The notes: generated from the letters alone by a model not told the origin. Counted from the first letter of the stretch, positions 36,407 to 49,150 are shown. The stretch is 64,000 nt of DNA from Apostichopus japonicus (GCF_037975245.1 NC_092582.1:24528077-24592076); one strand, 5' to 3'. Numbers and translations: made by a program.

Positions 36407-36442
36407 CCCTGTGACGGACTGGGTAATCTACCAGGAGAAGAG
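36407..36442 (+). CDS. Unrecognised gene, internal exon b (36 nt)
   Basis: A 12-codon, phase 0/0 micro-exon reading PCDGLGNLPGEE. It has a strong pyrimidine tract and acceptor (TCTCTTCCTTTCAG) and donor (GAAGAG/GTAAGA). Its length is a multiple of three, so skipping would remove exactly 12 residues and keep the frame; alternative use is possible. It joins exon a (ends in phase 0) and exon c (starts in phase 0). Confidence 0.68.
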
Positions 36443-37691
36443 GTAAGAGAGACACAGATTCATGTTCCTGTTAATTAGTAACGGTAATTTAGTATCAGTC
36501 AAGAAGGTGTTAATTACTGTGGAACAAGGAAATAAGATAAAAGAGTATTATACTTTGTATCTCATGATGGAGGAAAGATTTATAATTGAAGTGTATCGAA
36601 CAGGGAATTTAGATGGGCAAGTTACATTGTTATCAATGTGAAGTTTAGATGCGGCCTAAATAATCTTCCTTCCGCACACAGTCAAAGAAATGATAAACAA
36701 AGAAACGGATAGACTTGTAAATACTACAAGGTTTGGTCCGGTGTTATGGTGTGTTGCAACCCCCCCCCCCACCCCCCCTGACAGATGCGTAATGATTATT
36801 TCATTTCACTCTCTTGATGTGCATATCATAATTTGTTACTAGTTCAAAAAGTATCAAAGAAGCATTTTCAATATTTCTTGTAGTAAATCCTTTGTTTATT
36901 CATTTCTTCGCGAAACAATTTTCACAGGTTATTGACTGTGAAAGAAACTGACAAATAAAATAACATTTTAAATGTCACTTTTAATGCTACATTAAAAATA
37001 ATATATTAACATCATTTAATATCATATGACGGTTCAACAGTGTTACCATATAGTGTAACAATTTTCTCAACATACAAAGGGCTAACTGTAGAAGTCTATA
37101 CTCAAATCTCCTATTCCGTTATTCTTTGATTATATAAAATCATAAGAATCATTTTCTGGGATTGGGGAGGGGTTAGGGATGATTAAGGAGGGTATCCGTT
37201 GGGTTATATCATCATTATTATTCATTGTGATATGAGAGCATACACTGTGCCATAAAATCACTCGGAGCGAACTGTTGTTGTTATATGACATATAATGAAA
37301 CTAGAACAAAATAAAAAGTTGATATCTTAGTGACTGAGTGATGACGTCATACCGTAATCCCTTACAGAGTGGATTAAATGGAGGAGGGGTGCATCAAGTA
37401 AGTTCCAGTTCGGGTCCGTTTATATAAAAGGCATGCATGACAGCAACGGCGTAGGTAGCTAACGACACTTAAGTGATTTGAGATGAAGCTGCGTGCATGA
37501 GAGTTGACTCTCTCCACATAAACTTTATAAAAAAAAACATTTATTGAGCAGTATACTTCCCAAATGTGTGTCACTTCAAAGCCTCAAGTCAGATTTCGAG
37601 AAGGTTTACGCTGGTTTTTATCTCAAGTAGTGATTATTTATGAAAACAACTTGTTACAGTTATTTTTTTATGGTGGTTTTTAGTCTGTTTT
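36443..37691 (+). other. Intron between exons b and c, first part
   Basis: AT-rich, with a C-run near 36760 and a CRE octamer at 37342. Nothing coding was seen. Confidence 0.55.
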
Positions 37692-37742
37692 CAGGTGCGT
37701 ATCCAGGGGGGCGTTGGGGGCGCGCGCCCCCCGGGTAAGGAC

Positions 37743-37850
37743 AAGAGGAGAGAAAAAAAGAGAAGAAAAAAGGGAAAAGGAGGGGGGAAAAGAAAAGGAG
37801 GAGAGAAAGGAAGGGAAAAGAAAAAGAAAAAAAGAGAGAAAAAGGAGAAA
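37743..37850. repeat. Pure polypurine tract, 108 bases
   Basis: Only A and G on the + strand from 37743 to 37850, extending to 37859 with one C. The frame on the complementary strand is Ser/Phe/Leu-rich low complexity. It is capable of intramolecular triplex formation and slippage. Confidence 0.95.
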
Positions 37851-38505
37851 CGGAGGGAGTAGAAGATAGCCAAGACCTCGGGAAGAGAAAGAGGAACAGT
37901 CATAGTTAAAGCGCTGATCCCAATTATATACACAGGGTAGCCAGTGACAGATCAAGGATTACGGAGGTGGTGTGCGACTCACCCTACCCCTTACACCGAC
38001 AACTCCATTTTTGACGTTTCCATTTTTCCTCTCTCACTAATGTATCTATATAAATACTATATATGGTCTATCATAACCCGTGTGTGTGTATGGACGCCTT
38101 AACAATTGTACAATTGTGCTATATGGAACCAACTGTGGCTGGTCTTGAACTCGACCGAGTCGTCGGGGAACATGACGCATTTCGGGAAGGGGGGCGACCG
38201 CCCCACCCCCGAGAAAATTTTCTTTACGACATCGCTAGTAATTTCAAAATAGACAATGCTTAGATGCAACTTACAAGGCCTGGGAAGTGTCATTTCGGCC
38301 AAAATGTTTCTTGTACGCTTCGCGCCAACTCATGGTGGCGCTTCGCTTAGATAGTTTGCCTACAGGCTTCGCCCCTCCCTTGTCAATTACTCGCTTCACG
38401 CCTGTTCGAATTTGTAAAGCAAAGAGCAGATATAACATCATATCAGTGAGCATTGAAATGCATGTTCCACGATGAACAGCCTCAAAAACTGTCTATGTGT
38501 GTAGT

Positions 38506-38945
38506 CAAAGGCGTAGGAGCCAAATTGGATTTGGGGCTGTAACGACTTGCCCGAAAAAAAAGCCAAAATTTTTCGCGCGCGAAGCGCGCGTTCAACATAT
38601 CGATGCCAATATCATATAAGCAACCATCGGTCATTACATTGCATGGCATTCGTGTGCCTTAAGATCCGTGAAAGTTGCACAGTATACCGCCGGATGCTAA
38701 TGTAAACAACCAAATGTCTTATGTAGATGGAGAAAAAGCATACAGATCCATTTATGTCAAAACTCTCTTTTACAGTAGTAATGTCGGCCAAGCTTACAAC
38801 TTTATTTTAATTACCAAGGAGATCATTTTTAAGCTATTCATTGCTATTTATTTTTCTTTCAGTAGGTGCCAGAAAAAATGGGAAAAATTTGGTTGCGGGA
38901 AGGGGGGGGGCTGCAGTCCCGCCTCCTACGGGACCTACGCCTATG
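38506..38945. mobile_element. 440-bp hAT miniature element with perfect 8-bp target duplication
   Basis: TGTGTAGT occurs directly on both sides (38498-38505 and 38946-38953). Terminal inverted repeats are CAAAGGCGTAGG on the left and CATAGGCGTAGG on the inverted right. It includes a GCGCGCGAAGCGCGCG palindrome-like block near 38575 and a G-run near 38900. It has no transposase. It is inserted within the larger hAT-like element, so it is the younger insertion. Confidence 0.9.
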
Positions 38946-39625
38946 TGTGTAGTGTTCGGTTTCGATATACCTGATATCGGAAATATCTGCTATTTGTCAT
39001 TTCCTTCAACCAAGTTTTATAATAGCCATTATAAGAGGTTTTAATATTTCTACACCAATAAATTAATTGTGTCTGAATTTTAGAAAATTTCCTCACCAAC
39101 ATTCTTCATCATACTTTCCTCTACTCGTGCAATTTTCACCTGTCTATTAGGGGTTCAAGGAGGTTTTTCTATATTGGTTGTCCATAGATAGAATTTTGTG
39201 CAACATTATGGGTATGTTTTCAAGTGATTTTTATTCACGAGAAATGTGAATTTTCAAATTCTCAACAAATAATCGGCTTAAAACCTTGAAAAGTGGGGCT
39301 TTCGGATATTGTGGGCCGTGACGTAGAATCACCTACAAAAGCAATGATCCATAGGACATGCAATCAGGTCGAACATGATGTGTGACTGATGACAATCTTC
39401 AAAAAGGTTATGGATGGAAAAAAAAAAACTTTTGGGAAATACTTGGTTCTCAGGCAAACGTGTGCATCTGGTTGGTCATTTTCAAGCCCGAGAAGTGCCA
39501 TTTCCGGTAATCTGGGGGTATCAAAACCAGAAATTTTCTTGTACGCTCCGCGCCAACCGATGGTGGCGTTCCGCTTAGATAGTAATTCGCGCCCCCCGGG
39601 TTAGAAAATCCTGGATACGCGCCTG

Positions 39626-42600
39626 GTTTTTTCTTCAATATGAAAGCCGATTTCTGAATATTTTACCAAAATTTTCTCATGTTAGTCAAAATTAGCTAGC
39701 AATGAATTACAATAACACATCATTACATCTTCTCCCCTCTATATATGAAATCTTATTTTGGAATATTCAATGAAACATTAATCTTTAACATGTCGTTACC
39801 TACACACGTGTACAAACAGATGACACATAAAACACCAACTGGGGAAGTTCCATTTTGCTTTTTATATTTTAGATAATATGTTGTGAAAACCTGACTAATC
39901 CAGCTAACAAATAACGTTGTAATGGGCGTTTGATATCGAATAATGCCAACGTTTATGCAGAATAAACATAAGAGCTGATTTCAAGGCACGTTTTATCTGC
40001 CTTCCTATGGCCCATTTAAATTATTTGTAAATATGCCGGTAGCTTACACGTGTAGCAATGACGTATTAATGCTACATTAGCATGTTATATATACGAAACT
40101 GTACTAAGGGAATTGGGTGTGTACTCACCATGCAGGCGACGGATAAGTTGACGTGATGAAGTGTTCCTCCTGAAAGGCAGAAAACTAGCGGCTCGTAGTG
40201 CCATTGTTTCGAGGCGGAGGGAGGGAGGATTCGTGCGAATAAATTGATTAAAACAAGAGTATGTTACCCAAAGTTGGATGCAAATTTATATTAACCTCAT
40301 CCCATCCCTCTTCATGGACGTCTTTGGTCCACCAACTTTCTTCGGCGGAGTTTTAGAAGTCACTCATAGTTTAATAATTGTAATACACCTTGATACATTA
40401 CGTACATAGACATCTTAGACATAACTGTAAGGAGTAACCATGGAGATACAGGAACACTATTAATTAATTACCTAGATCTAAAGCTATTTTTATGTTAATG
40501 GATAAAGGAAGTTAATAACCCTTGGATGTCGAACAATAAACCGTCGAAAACGTTTACAATATTTTCATAAAGAGCGGTCAGTTTCACCCTTCAACGTCCG
40601 GAATGCCTTTCATTTTGAATTAAGAAGCGCTAAACTGATACTGCACAGATAAACTAACGATATAGTAAGAACAAAAGAGTAGGTAATTCGTGTTTTACGA
40701 GACGTTCATTTTGATTAATTATGCGACTCATATGGTTAACGCTGGATTCACGTTCATTGTAAAGTCAAAACAATAGAGCGAAAAAATAAAACAAATAAAA
40801 CATATATCTTTCAAATCATTCGCATCACGTGACACAAAGTGTTTCTAGTTCGTATTGTTTACAATGTGTTACGGCTTCCAAGTATATTGATATCTCGTTC
40901 ATCGTTCCGGACTAATAAGAAAGTAATCTGGCTTTCAATTTCTTGTTTTGACAGTTTTTTTTTTCATTTTTGATCCTCTTTGTCCAAAAAAAAAATCTTT
41001 GTTTCTTCTCCACTCACTATTTTTATCTCTTCAATTTCCCCAATCTCTCCCATCTCTCTCAAAACACAAACCGAGGTCAAGTCTTACTGTAACTATATGC
41101 CTATACTACCAACAAACTAACAGGTTCCCAGACAATGGTACTACGGTAACTAGAGATGCCCGGATGCTACGGGAAGGGGACAGGAGTGTATTATGATCGC
41201 GAATTATTTTTCGGAACAGTAATTTTCTAACACTATAGTTGTGTATATTTTCGCATTGGGGTTCCGGGATGCATCAAATACTTTACAAACTTAATTTCAG
41301 GAGTGTTTAGACTTCGTAGGCAATATGTCTTTGGTTCCAACTAGACCACTGACCATATGTATTAAGCGAGCTCTTGACCGTGTGAACATTCACAAGGTAG
41401 CGCTTTCAGCACCCCTAAACATCGGTCTGAGTCCGCCCTTCCCCCCACCCCTTCCACCGTTCATCTCTAACCTGGTGTTATTGTTAAAAGTCTTTCTCAC
41501 TATAATATGCACTTATAATGATGCCCTAAACTGTTAATATCTTTCTATTGAAGATAAAATATGCTAATGTTAACACAAGTTCCGTCGAAACAAAACATAA
41601 AGCAGAACCCAGTCTAGCATGGTCAAGAAAACCAACTTAAATAACTATCCCATAAGAGCTCAATAATGATCATTTCAGGGAATTTCCTTATTAAAGGAAC
41701 AACAGTATGAACGTCAGATAGTGACACGGCCTACCCAACATTTTACACGAAATGATTCGATTGGTTTCAAAGTTCTAGAGAAAGAAGGGAGAGGGGTGGG
41801 GTCCAGCTGGAAATATATATACCACATTTATGGATCAAACTCAGGTTACCATCAGAATGGAGTACACTGGGCATTTTAATCCCCAAATAATGCTGCACCC
41901 TTCACCAGCTCTTGAACTCTCACCTTTGTAATGCACAATCACGTAATTCAATGCCCAATTTGATGTGGCTCCTACATTTGTGAATTCTTAAGAAAAGCAC
42001 ATAATGAGAGATGAGTGACCTGAATATGTTTCTGTAACGATTACATTAATGTTTGAAGGAATTGTCGAACTTTCATAATGATGAGAATGTTAAACCCTGC
42101 AGCTACATTGAAAATGGTTACTCAGGTTGACGGGATCAGCTTATAAACAGGACGGAACATTTCCTTGCATCGCCAATGTGTGATAGTACATTGGGTTGCA
42201 TTGATTGAGTCATCGTGATATCAAGGGGAAATCCCCTGAATAGAGTCATTTGATGGTTACCAGTAGGGAAGAGGATGGGGTGTGGAGATAAGTGAACTGA
42301 TTCGCATTAATCCTGTAATACACAGAAATCACTTTTATAGATTGGGAGAGGATTAGATCCTTGAGTTATGAGTCAATAATTGTTGACATTAACTTTTCAA
42401 TGTTGTTACTTATTTTCAATATTTCAAGCAAACAGTCGAACTTTTTTTATAGAATCGAACCTTCACAAATCAGTCCTTTCAAGCATGAAATCAAAGCGAC
42501 CACAGCATTAGTGACCTTGGTTTCATGGATTTAGCCTTCATGTGTATATCATGTTCAGTACCAAAAATATTCGCAGGACGAACTCGTTAGAAATCCCTAA

Positions 42601-42817
42601 AATAATAACTGAAATAATAATAATAATAAACCGGACAAAAATTGTCAAGACATTTAAAACATGCAAAGTTTAATGTAACATGACTCGATTTATCTGAAAT
42701 AACACTTTTAATATGGATGCATATGATGAATATTTACAACATTTAACTATACTGCATTGTCTTTGTATCTGTATTATCTTATACATATTCATTACTTATA
42801 TTTTTCCTCTTGTTTAG
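39626..42817 (+). other. Intron between exons b and c, last part
   Basis: AT-rich. On the minus strand there is one well-formed candidate exon at 40129-40169. No other gene was seen. Confidence 0.5.
40129..40169 (-). other. Possible antisense exon (41 nt)
   Basis: On the minus strand TTTTCTGCCTTTCAG precedes and GTGAGTAC follows a 41-nt segment, both near-consensus. All three frames are open, one reading GTLHHVNLSVACM. It lies antisense inside an intron of the + strand gene. There are no partner exons or family similarity, so it is only a splice-signal candidate. Confidence 0.2.
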
Positions 42818-42882
42818 GGATTCCATGATGAGAGTTACCAGTTTAGCTTGGAGGACTTCAACCAGGCAAGGCGCATGTAACT
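42818..42882 (+). CDS. Unrecognised gene, last coding exon c with stop
   Basis: Acceptor TTTTTCCTCTTGTTTAG (ending 42817). The frame reads GFHDESYQFSLEDFNQARRM and then TAA (42878-42880). A donor CT/GTAAGT follows two bases after the stop, so the 3'UTR is continued by an exon starting at 43373. With exons a and b the C-terminus is a compact acidic/aromatic segment ending in basic RRM. The stop is only 2 nt from the last exon junction, so the transcript would not be expected to trigger junction-dependent decay. Confidence 0.72.
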
Positions 42883-43372
42883 GTAAGTCAATACAGCTGA
42901 ATACTCTCTACCTTAGTATTTAACATTGTATTTGTTAACAGTGATTGTCTGCTACTTTTAGTTGTAAAATCTTAATATAGGCCTATTAAAAGTAATCTCC
43001 ATCAAACACCAGAATATGTATTCCTATATCTGTGATTATCTAATTTTATCTGGTCACTAATATCATTTGCCTCAACTATAATTGGTTTTATTATATTTTT
43101 CGTAACAAAGCTGATCCCTGATAAATGTATGAAAATGAGTGATAAGTTCCTTCCATTAACAGAAACATTGTTCGCTTGTTTCCCGTGTCGCGGTGTTTTG
43201 TTTAGCTGGTGGGTTAAATTACATGTTAGTTTATGGTATTGCTGGCGCTTTTTCCGGGGGAGGGGTGGCTTAGGTATCACTTTCCCATTATTCCACGAAT
43301 AAGTGTTTCCTTGACCCATTTATTATGAAAACAATGTTACATAATATATCTCATTTTATCTCTATCTTACAG

Positions 43373-43750
43373 TTCAATGCAAGATGCATGATCATCTGGC
43401 GTTGCCAATCATCAACAGGACTGTGACGTCATTCACTCAATCCTCAAATTGATGGCAGTAATTTCAGTGAGAAAGGATCTAATAAAGAGATTAGGTTGTA
43501 AAACTATTAATATATCCCGAATACTACAAACAGCTCCAGATAGATCTCTAGTATAATACACATGCAATTAGTCTTGTATGATTGTGACGTCATCAAATGC
43601 CTATATTCTCAAGACAATGGAATGGTGACTTGGTGAAGACTGTCACTTTTACATTCATTGTGATTGGATCTTGAAGAGAGATAGAATAGATATAGAGATA
43701 GAGGGATTTTAATAATTTCATGTACAATAAAGAAGTGAAATTTGAAAGAT
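43373..43750 (+). other. 3'UTR exon of the unrecognised gene
   Basis: Acceptor TCTATCTTACAG (ending 43372). The exon is non-coding and contains CRE octamers at 43424 and 43585. The poly(A) signal AATAAA is at 43726-43731, so the end is expected near 43745-43760. Confidence 0.55.
43726..43731 (+). terminator. Poly(A) signal of the unrecognised gene
   Basis: AATAAA in ACAATAAAG, about 350 bases into the 3'UTR exon, followed by an A/T-rich stretch. Confidence 0.55.
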
Positions 43751-43759
43751 AACTTTTCA

Positions 43760-46430
43760 ATTTACATTTTGTCTTAAAGGATGACTTTTAGTAGAATATC
43801 CATAAAAAAAGAGTGTTTTTAATGTTTCTTCAACTTTCTGGTTTGGTAAGATATTCACCTTTTAAAATATGCTATATGTCTTGAATACTCCTTTAATGTA
43901 AAATTGATGATGACGTCAGCCCCTTAGTACAGGCCTAAATATTCATGTTAATAATGTGATTTATACATTTTAATAACTCAAAAGAAAATCAAATGTGGTC
44001 ACTTTGTCCTTAAACCAGAGCATATTTAGATGATTTTCAACTACATTTGTCCATGTGGAATGTCTACTACAATGTTAACATGTTATTTGAGGCCATATAA
44101 GTCTTCTCATCCCATTGTGTTTTGTGTTGTATTTGAGGAACTGACATAACTGTCTCCGTATTATACTATATAGTCCAGCTACCTTTACTGATGAACTCAG
44201 CTGTTTAAAGTAACATACATGTCTCAAAATAAATGTTATAGTAAAAGCAGCCTAGACTGAAAGCCAGTGGTCTACAACATAACAACATTAATGTTGTGAT
44301 TAAAGCAACCCTGTAATATGCTACATGTCATACTACTTAGTTTTGTGCGCTAAAGTGTACAAATGTAATTTGTTAGGCTTTGTTAGTCACATTGCTGTCC
44401 TTCGGGGACTAGAGAGGTGGTTGGTGGGGAGATAAATGTTATCCTGTGACCATTTCTGAATCTGATGAATATGCTGCTAAAGATTGTTATGAGTACACTG
44501 TCCACTATCTATCTCCTATTGTGAGACAGCGCCCTTATTTCGCCAACTATAGTATGGTGACGGTAGTAGGAAGGGTTTGACGTAACTACATTGGTGATCA
44601 AGTAGATGTTATAGTAGTTATTTGCACCACCAACATAACGCTAATCTGTAGAATGGGAATTAAATGGTAATGTACAGTATCTTCACCCCAATATGTTACA
44701 AAGTCTTCGTTACTTGCGTAAATAAAGAGAAAAGTTTGTTTCACGCACTCCTCGTGTGCAGGGTATAACAACCTTAATTGGTCCAATTGTATGTAATGTT
44801 ATCATGCATCCCAATTCCAGACCCATATCTCCAACCCCAACTCCCCCCCCCCCTGCCTCCCCCGACAAACACCTTACTACTCAGAAAATTTCACGCCTAA
44901 TTCTGTACATATTTCTATACTATTTCTAAGCAGACATGTTTAGAATGCTTTCGTTATAATCTGTACATACAGTATCCACATACACTCGGTAACTAGGAGT
45001 GCATGATTACACTTTATCTTCGTTCTTCCTTTTACTACATTTTGATTTAAACTGTGATGTATCGGTTACGTAATGTCTTAACCCTAACAAGAGTAGAGTC
45101 ACCTTAATTGTGTCAATGCTAAGACTAAATGACATTCATTGGTTATCTACAATACAATTGTGTTATTAAAAGCGAACTACAAGAACTTTGATGTGATATT
45201 AATTAATATCTGTGATATGTTTTTTTTCTTTCTAAGTCAGCATTTCTTCATGTTTGTCGGTTCCAATGTATTATCGTTCTTAACTTGAAGACATTTAGAT
45301 GACATGACTGTGACGTCATATCATATGATTTAAATAACAAATGTATATTCTGTATGGTAAGTAACTGAGACCTAACTAAATCGATCAATGCTTTTCATTG
45401 TATTCTTTGATTATTATTTAATTTTCGCTTTATAATTGTTTTTATTGATTTATAGTCTGTCCGTTCAAATCATTATCTTAATAATTAAGTTTATTGTTAT
45501 GACCTTTACGTCATACCCTATTTGATGTATTAACTGATTCCATCAGCGCACGAAGAATATAACATGAACGCTCAAAATAGTTCACCGACAAAGAAACATA
45601 GTAAAGTTTCTATTTAGTGTTAACACTAATATTTCATTATTAACAATCAAGTAAAGGATGCTTTGATCATGCGCAATTAGTTCGATCTCTCCATGTATGA
45701 TGACATAACGTCGATACAGGATTTAACATTACTAAAGACATTAATGAGGTAGACAGATTCCCCTTATTTTTAGGGCTTTTAATGGATATCATATTTTTAT
45801 TTTTCATTTGCTTACTCTAGAATTTTGCTACATTTTGAAAACTGTCTGTTGAAGTGTTGGTTATGTTTTGACTCAAAAGAGACTGTAACGTCGATAATCT
45901 TAAAAGGAGAAAAGGAAAATGTACATTTGACTTATTAAAGAGAATCATATACTAAGCATCCTGGTGAAATTTGTATCCAATCCATGCATTTTGGAGATAT
46001 TGATAGCTGAAATTGTAACAGTTAGTACCAAAAGTAAACTTGGAGCAAACAGGTGTGACGTCATAGTTGCACACTAACAGAAAAATGTTCCAGTTTTTTA
46101 TGTTTTTACTTCCTTCGTTTGACTTTGGATTGGGAAGGATCCCAACTTTGCTTTAGTGTATGTGATGATGACAATATCCATTACTTGGAAAATACACATA
46201 GTTTAGTGCATACCAAGTTTTGATTCCTTATCGAATGCAAAAGGAACATATGCGATGGCGTGTGCGTGTGTGTGTGCGTCTGTGACACTTGCTTGAGTCC
46301 GCGATAACTCAACAACGGGGTGATGCATATTTGTCATACTTGTTAAGTAGATAAAAGGTGTGCCCAATTTTTATAGAGATGACCTTTTATTAATAAGGGT
46401 ATGGTGTCAAACGTAAAACGTTTTACTTTG
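43760..46430. other. Intergenic region
   Basis: Includes dispersed repeat copy 3 (43790-44150), CRE octamers at 43911, 45311 and 46056, and a C-run near 44845. No gene was recognised. Confidence 0.55.
43790..44150. repeat. Dispersed repeat family, copy 3
   Basis: Collinear with 4130-4510 through AGATATTCACCTTTT, ACTCCTTTAA, TTTGTCC, TTATTTGAGGCCAT and TGTGTTTTGTGTTG. It begins just past the poly(A) signal of the second gene; copy 2 likewise lies in the downstream flank of the MIF-like gene. Confidence 0.6.
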
Positions 46431-46970
46431 CAATAACTCCGCAACCCGAAGTCGGATTGCAGCCAAACTTGGTATACAGTTGCTGGTTAATGTCTGGGCC
46501 CCCAAAAATTCCGGACCCATTGGTGGAACTAAATTTGATTTCCAACTAAAATGCATTTTGAGGCAACTTCTTTGGGCCCGAATTTTTGGGTCCCAATATT
46601 TTGGACCATCTGAGCCCACATTTTCTCTCCATTGCAATAACCATTGCAACCGTAAGTCGGGTTGTAGCCAAACTTGGTAAACAGTTGTTGGTTAATAGCT
46701 GGTACATGTAGGCCATCTGTATCCCAATAACTCCGGGCCCATTTTTTGGGCCGGCAGGGACCAACTTTTATATTCAACTCATATGCATTTTAGGACAAGT
46801 TCATTGGGCCCGAATTTGTGGGCGCAATATTTTTGGGACCATTTGAGGGCAACATTTTATTCGGCCCAAGTTTTTGGAAGGGCCAACATTTGATATTGCT
46901 ATAACTCCACAACCTTCAAGTATATATGATTGTTTCCAAACTTGGAATACAGTTGTTGGTTAATAGCTGG
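46430..46970. repeat. Degenerate ~230-bp repeat, two to three copies
   Basis: Repeated phrases are GCAATAACTCCGCAACC, GTAGCCAAACTTGGTA, ACAGTTGTTGGTTAATAGCT and TTGGGCCCGAATTTTTGGG, at about 46430, 46640 and 46895. Overlapping frames on both strands here are by-products. Confidence 0.8.
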
Positions 46971-47342
46971 TATATGTAGGCATACATATTATGATAATGA
47001 GTGATGGCATACAAGACTTTAATATTCACTTACAAAGGAACCATAGTGACCGTTGGGCTCTTGTTAATGCTTTATCGCCTTCATTTACCCTATACGTTGT
47101 TATTTTATAGTCCTAAGTAAAGCATTTGGACAAAACGATCACGTGAGCTTACAGAGTTTAACGAGATTGAATATGATAATGCTGACAATGTTATGTACAT
47201 TAAGTAAGCCCTATATGCAATGGTATGCTCTCTGTGTTTCACGATTTTATTTTTTCCTTAAAATGTTTACTGAATCTTTTAAAGTTCCTACTTGTTTTGT
47301 GAGACTAAAGGAGAATCAAACCAACGATAATTTCAATATTAT
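46971..47342. other. Unannotated gap before the 34-bp satellite
   Basis: AT-rich; the 67-codon frame at 47143-47346 has no known motif or splice context. Confidence 0.4.
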
Positions 47343-47345
47343 GTG

Positions 47346-48738
47346 ATAGGTAAGCTATCGATCATTGTAATATTATGTGATAGGTAAGCTATCAGTCATT
47401 TTAATATTATATGATAGGTAGCTTTCGATAATTTAATATTACAAGGTAAGCTATCGATCATTTTAATATTATGTGATAGGTAAGCTATCGATCATATTTA
47501 ATTTTATGTAATAGGTAAGTTATCAATCATTTTAATACTATGTGATAGGTAAGCTATATTTAATATTACATGATAGGTAAGCTATCGATCATTTCAATAT
47601 GATGTGATAGGTAAGCTATTCGATCATTTTATTATGTTATTGGTAAGCTATCCATCATTCTGATATTACATGATATATGGTAAGCTATCGATCATTTTAA
47701 TAGTATGTGATAGGTAAGCTATCGATCATTTTAAAATTACATGATAGGTAAGCTATCGATCATTTTAATATTACATGATAGGTAAGCTATCGATCATTTT
47801 AATAGTATGTGATAGGTAAGCTATCGATCATTTTAAAATTACATGATAGGTAAGCTATCGATCATTTTAATATTGTGTGATAGGTAAGCTATCGATCATT
47901 TTAATATTACATGATAGGTTAGCTATCGATCATTTTAATAGTATGTGATAGGTAAGCTATCGATCATTTTAAAATTACATGATAGGTAAGCTATCGATCA
48001 TTTTAATATTGTGTGATAGGTAAGCTATCGATCATTTTAATATTACATGATAGGTAAGCTATCGATCATTTTAATATTATGTGATTGGTAAGCTATCGAT
48101 CATTTTAATATTACATGATAGGTAAGCTATCGATCATTTTAATATTATGTGATTGGTAAGCTATCGATCATTTTAATAGTATGTGATAGGTAAGCTATCG
48201 ATCATTTTAAAATTACATGATAGGTAAGCTATCGATCATTTTAATATTACATGATAGGTAAGCTATCGATCATTTTAATAGTATGTGATAGGTAAGCTAT
48301 CGATCATTTTAAAATTACATGATAGGTAAGCTATCGATCATTTTAATATTGTGTGATAGGTAAGCTATCGATCATTTTAATATTACATGATAGGTAAGCT
48401 ATCGATCATTTTAATATTATGTGATTGGTAAGCTATCGATCATTTTAATATTACATGATAGGTAAGCTATCGATCATTTTAATATTATGTGATTGGTAAG
48501 CTATCGATCATTTTAATATTACACGATAGGTTAGTTATCGAATATTTAATATTATGTGATAGGTAATCTATCGATCATTTTAATAGCATGTGATAGGTAA
48601 GCTATCGATCATTGTAATATTATGTGATAGGTAAACTATCGATCATTGTAATATTATGTGATAGGTAAGCTAACGATCATTTTAATATGAAGTGATAGGT
48701 AAGCTAACGATCATTTTAATATGAAGTGATAGGTAAGC
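47346..48738. repeat. 34-bp satellite with splice-donor motif, about 40 copies
   Basis: Monomer GATAGGTAAGCTATCGATCA followed by TTTTAATATTACAT or a variant. Subtypes (ATTATGT, AGTATGT, AAATTACAT, ATTGTGT) recur in the same order, for example from about 47807, 47937 and 48267, showing higher-order repeats and recent amplification in the centre. Edge copies are more diverged. Each monomer contains AG/GTAAG and the small inverted repeat GATAG-GTAAG-CTATC. Confidence 0.97.
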
Positions 48739-49150
48739 AATTGATGAGCAAGTCACTTTAGGTTACTTACGCATTTGAGCAAAAACTGCATTTGACTTTG
48801 GAGATATCGATTCTTAAATATTTGTTTAGATACAAGAATTGTAGATTTGAATAAGTTTTGAAATTTTACATTTGACTTCATTAATTGCTTCATTAAAAGT
48901 CTTCTCTAATAAGGTATGTAAGTAGAACGTTAAAAGTAAATTCTTTTAGCATTACATAATTTTGGCGTAGTAAAGCTGATAATATTATGTATATATCAAG
49001 TAATCCTTAAATACCAAGATCGGCTCTGTATAGTATATACTCTTCATTTTATTCTTTCATTGTTATTTTAATGCGCCTTATAAATGATTCTACTGGTTTC
49101 ATTTTATTAAAGATCTTCTTTATTTCTTTATAATCCGATATTTTCCTTCG
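48739..49150. other. AT-rich spacer
   Basis: No open frame, repeat or splice structure of note. Confidence 0.5.

Larger units (their letters stand above)
37692..39625. mobile_element. hAT-like element with another hAT element nested inside
   Basis: Ends CAGGTGCGTATCCAGG on the left and, inverted on the right, CAGGCGCGTATCCAGG. No clean 8-bp target duplication remains (TCTGTTTT against GTTTTTTC). Near the left end is a GGGGGCGCGCGCCCCC palindrome (37716-37731) and then a 108-base pure purine tract. It contains two related copies of a TTCTTGTACGCTNCGCGCCAAC-like module (about 38308-38340 and 39537-39570), also found inverted in the element at 55195, plus another hAT-like end CAGTGACAGATCAAGG at about 37948. 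It is probably a composite of several insertions. No transposase frame is present. Confidence 0.65.

Noticed and set aside
37680-37955. Ser/Phe/Leu-rich minus-strand frames
   Set aside because: They are the complement of the polypurine tract.
46407-46777. Several overlapping frames on both strands
   Set aside because: By-products of the degenerate 230-bp repeat; no conserved domain.
47346-48738. CRISPR-like regular array of 34-bp units
   Set aside because: The repeats are contiguous with no unique spacers; it is a satellite.
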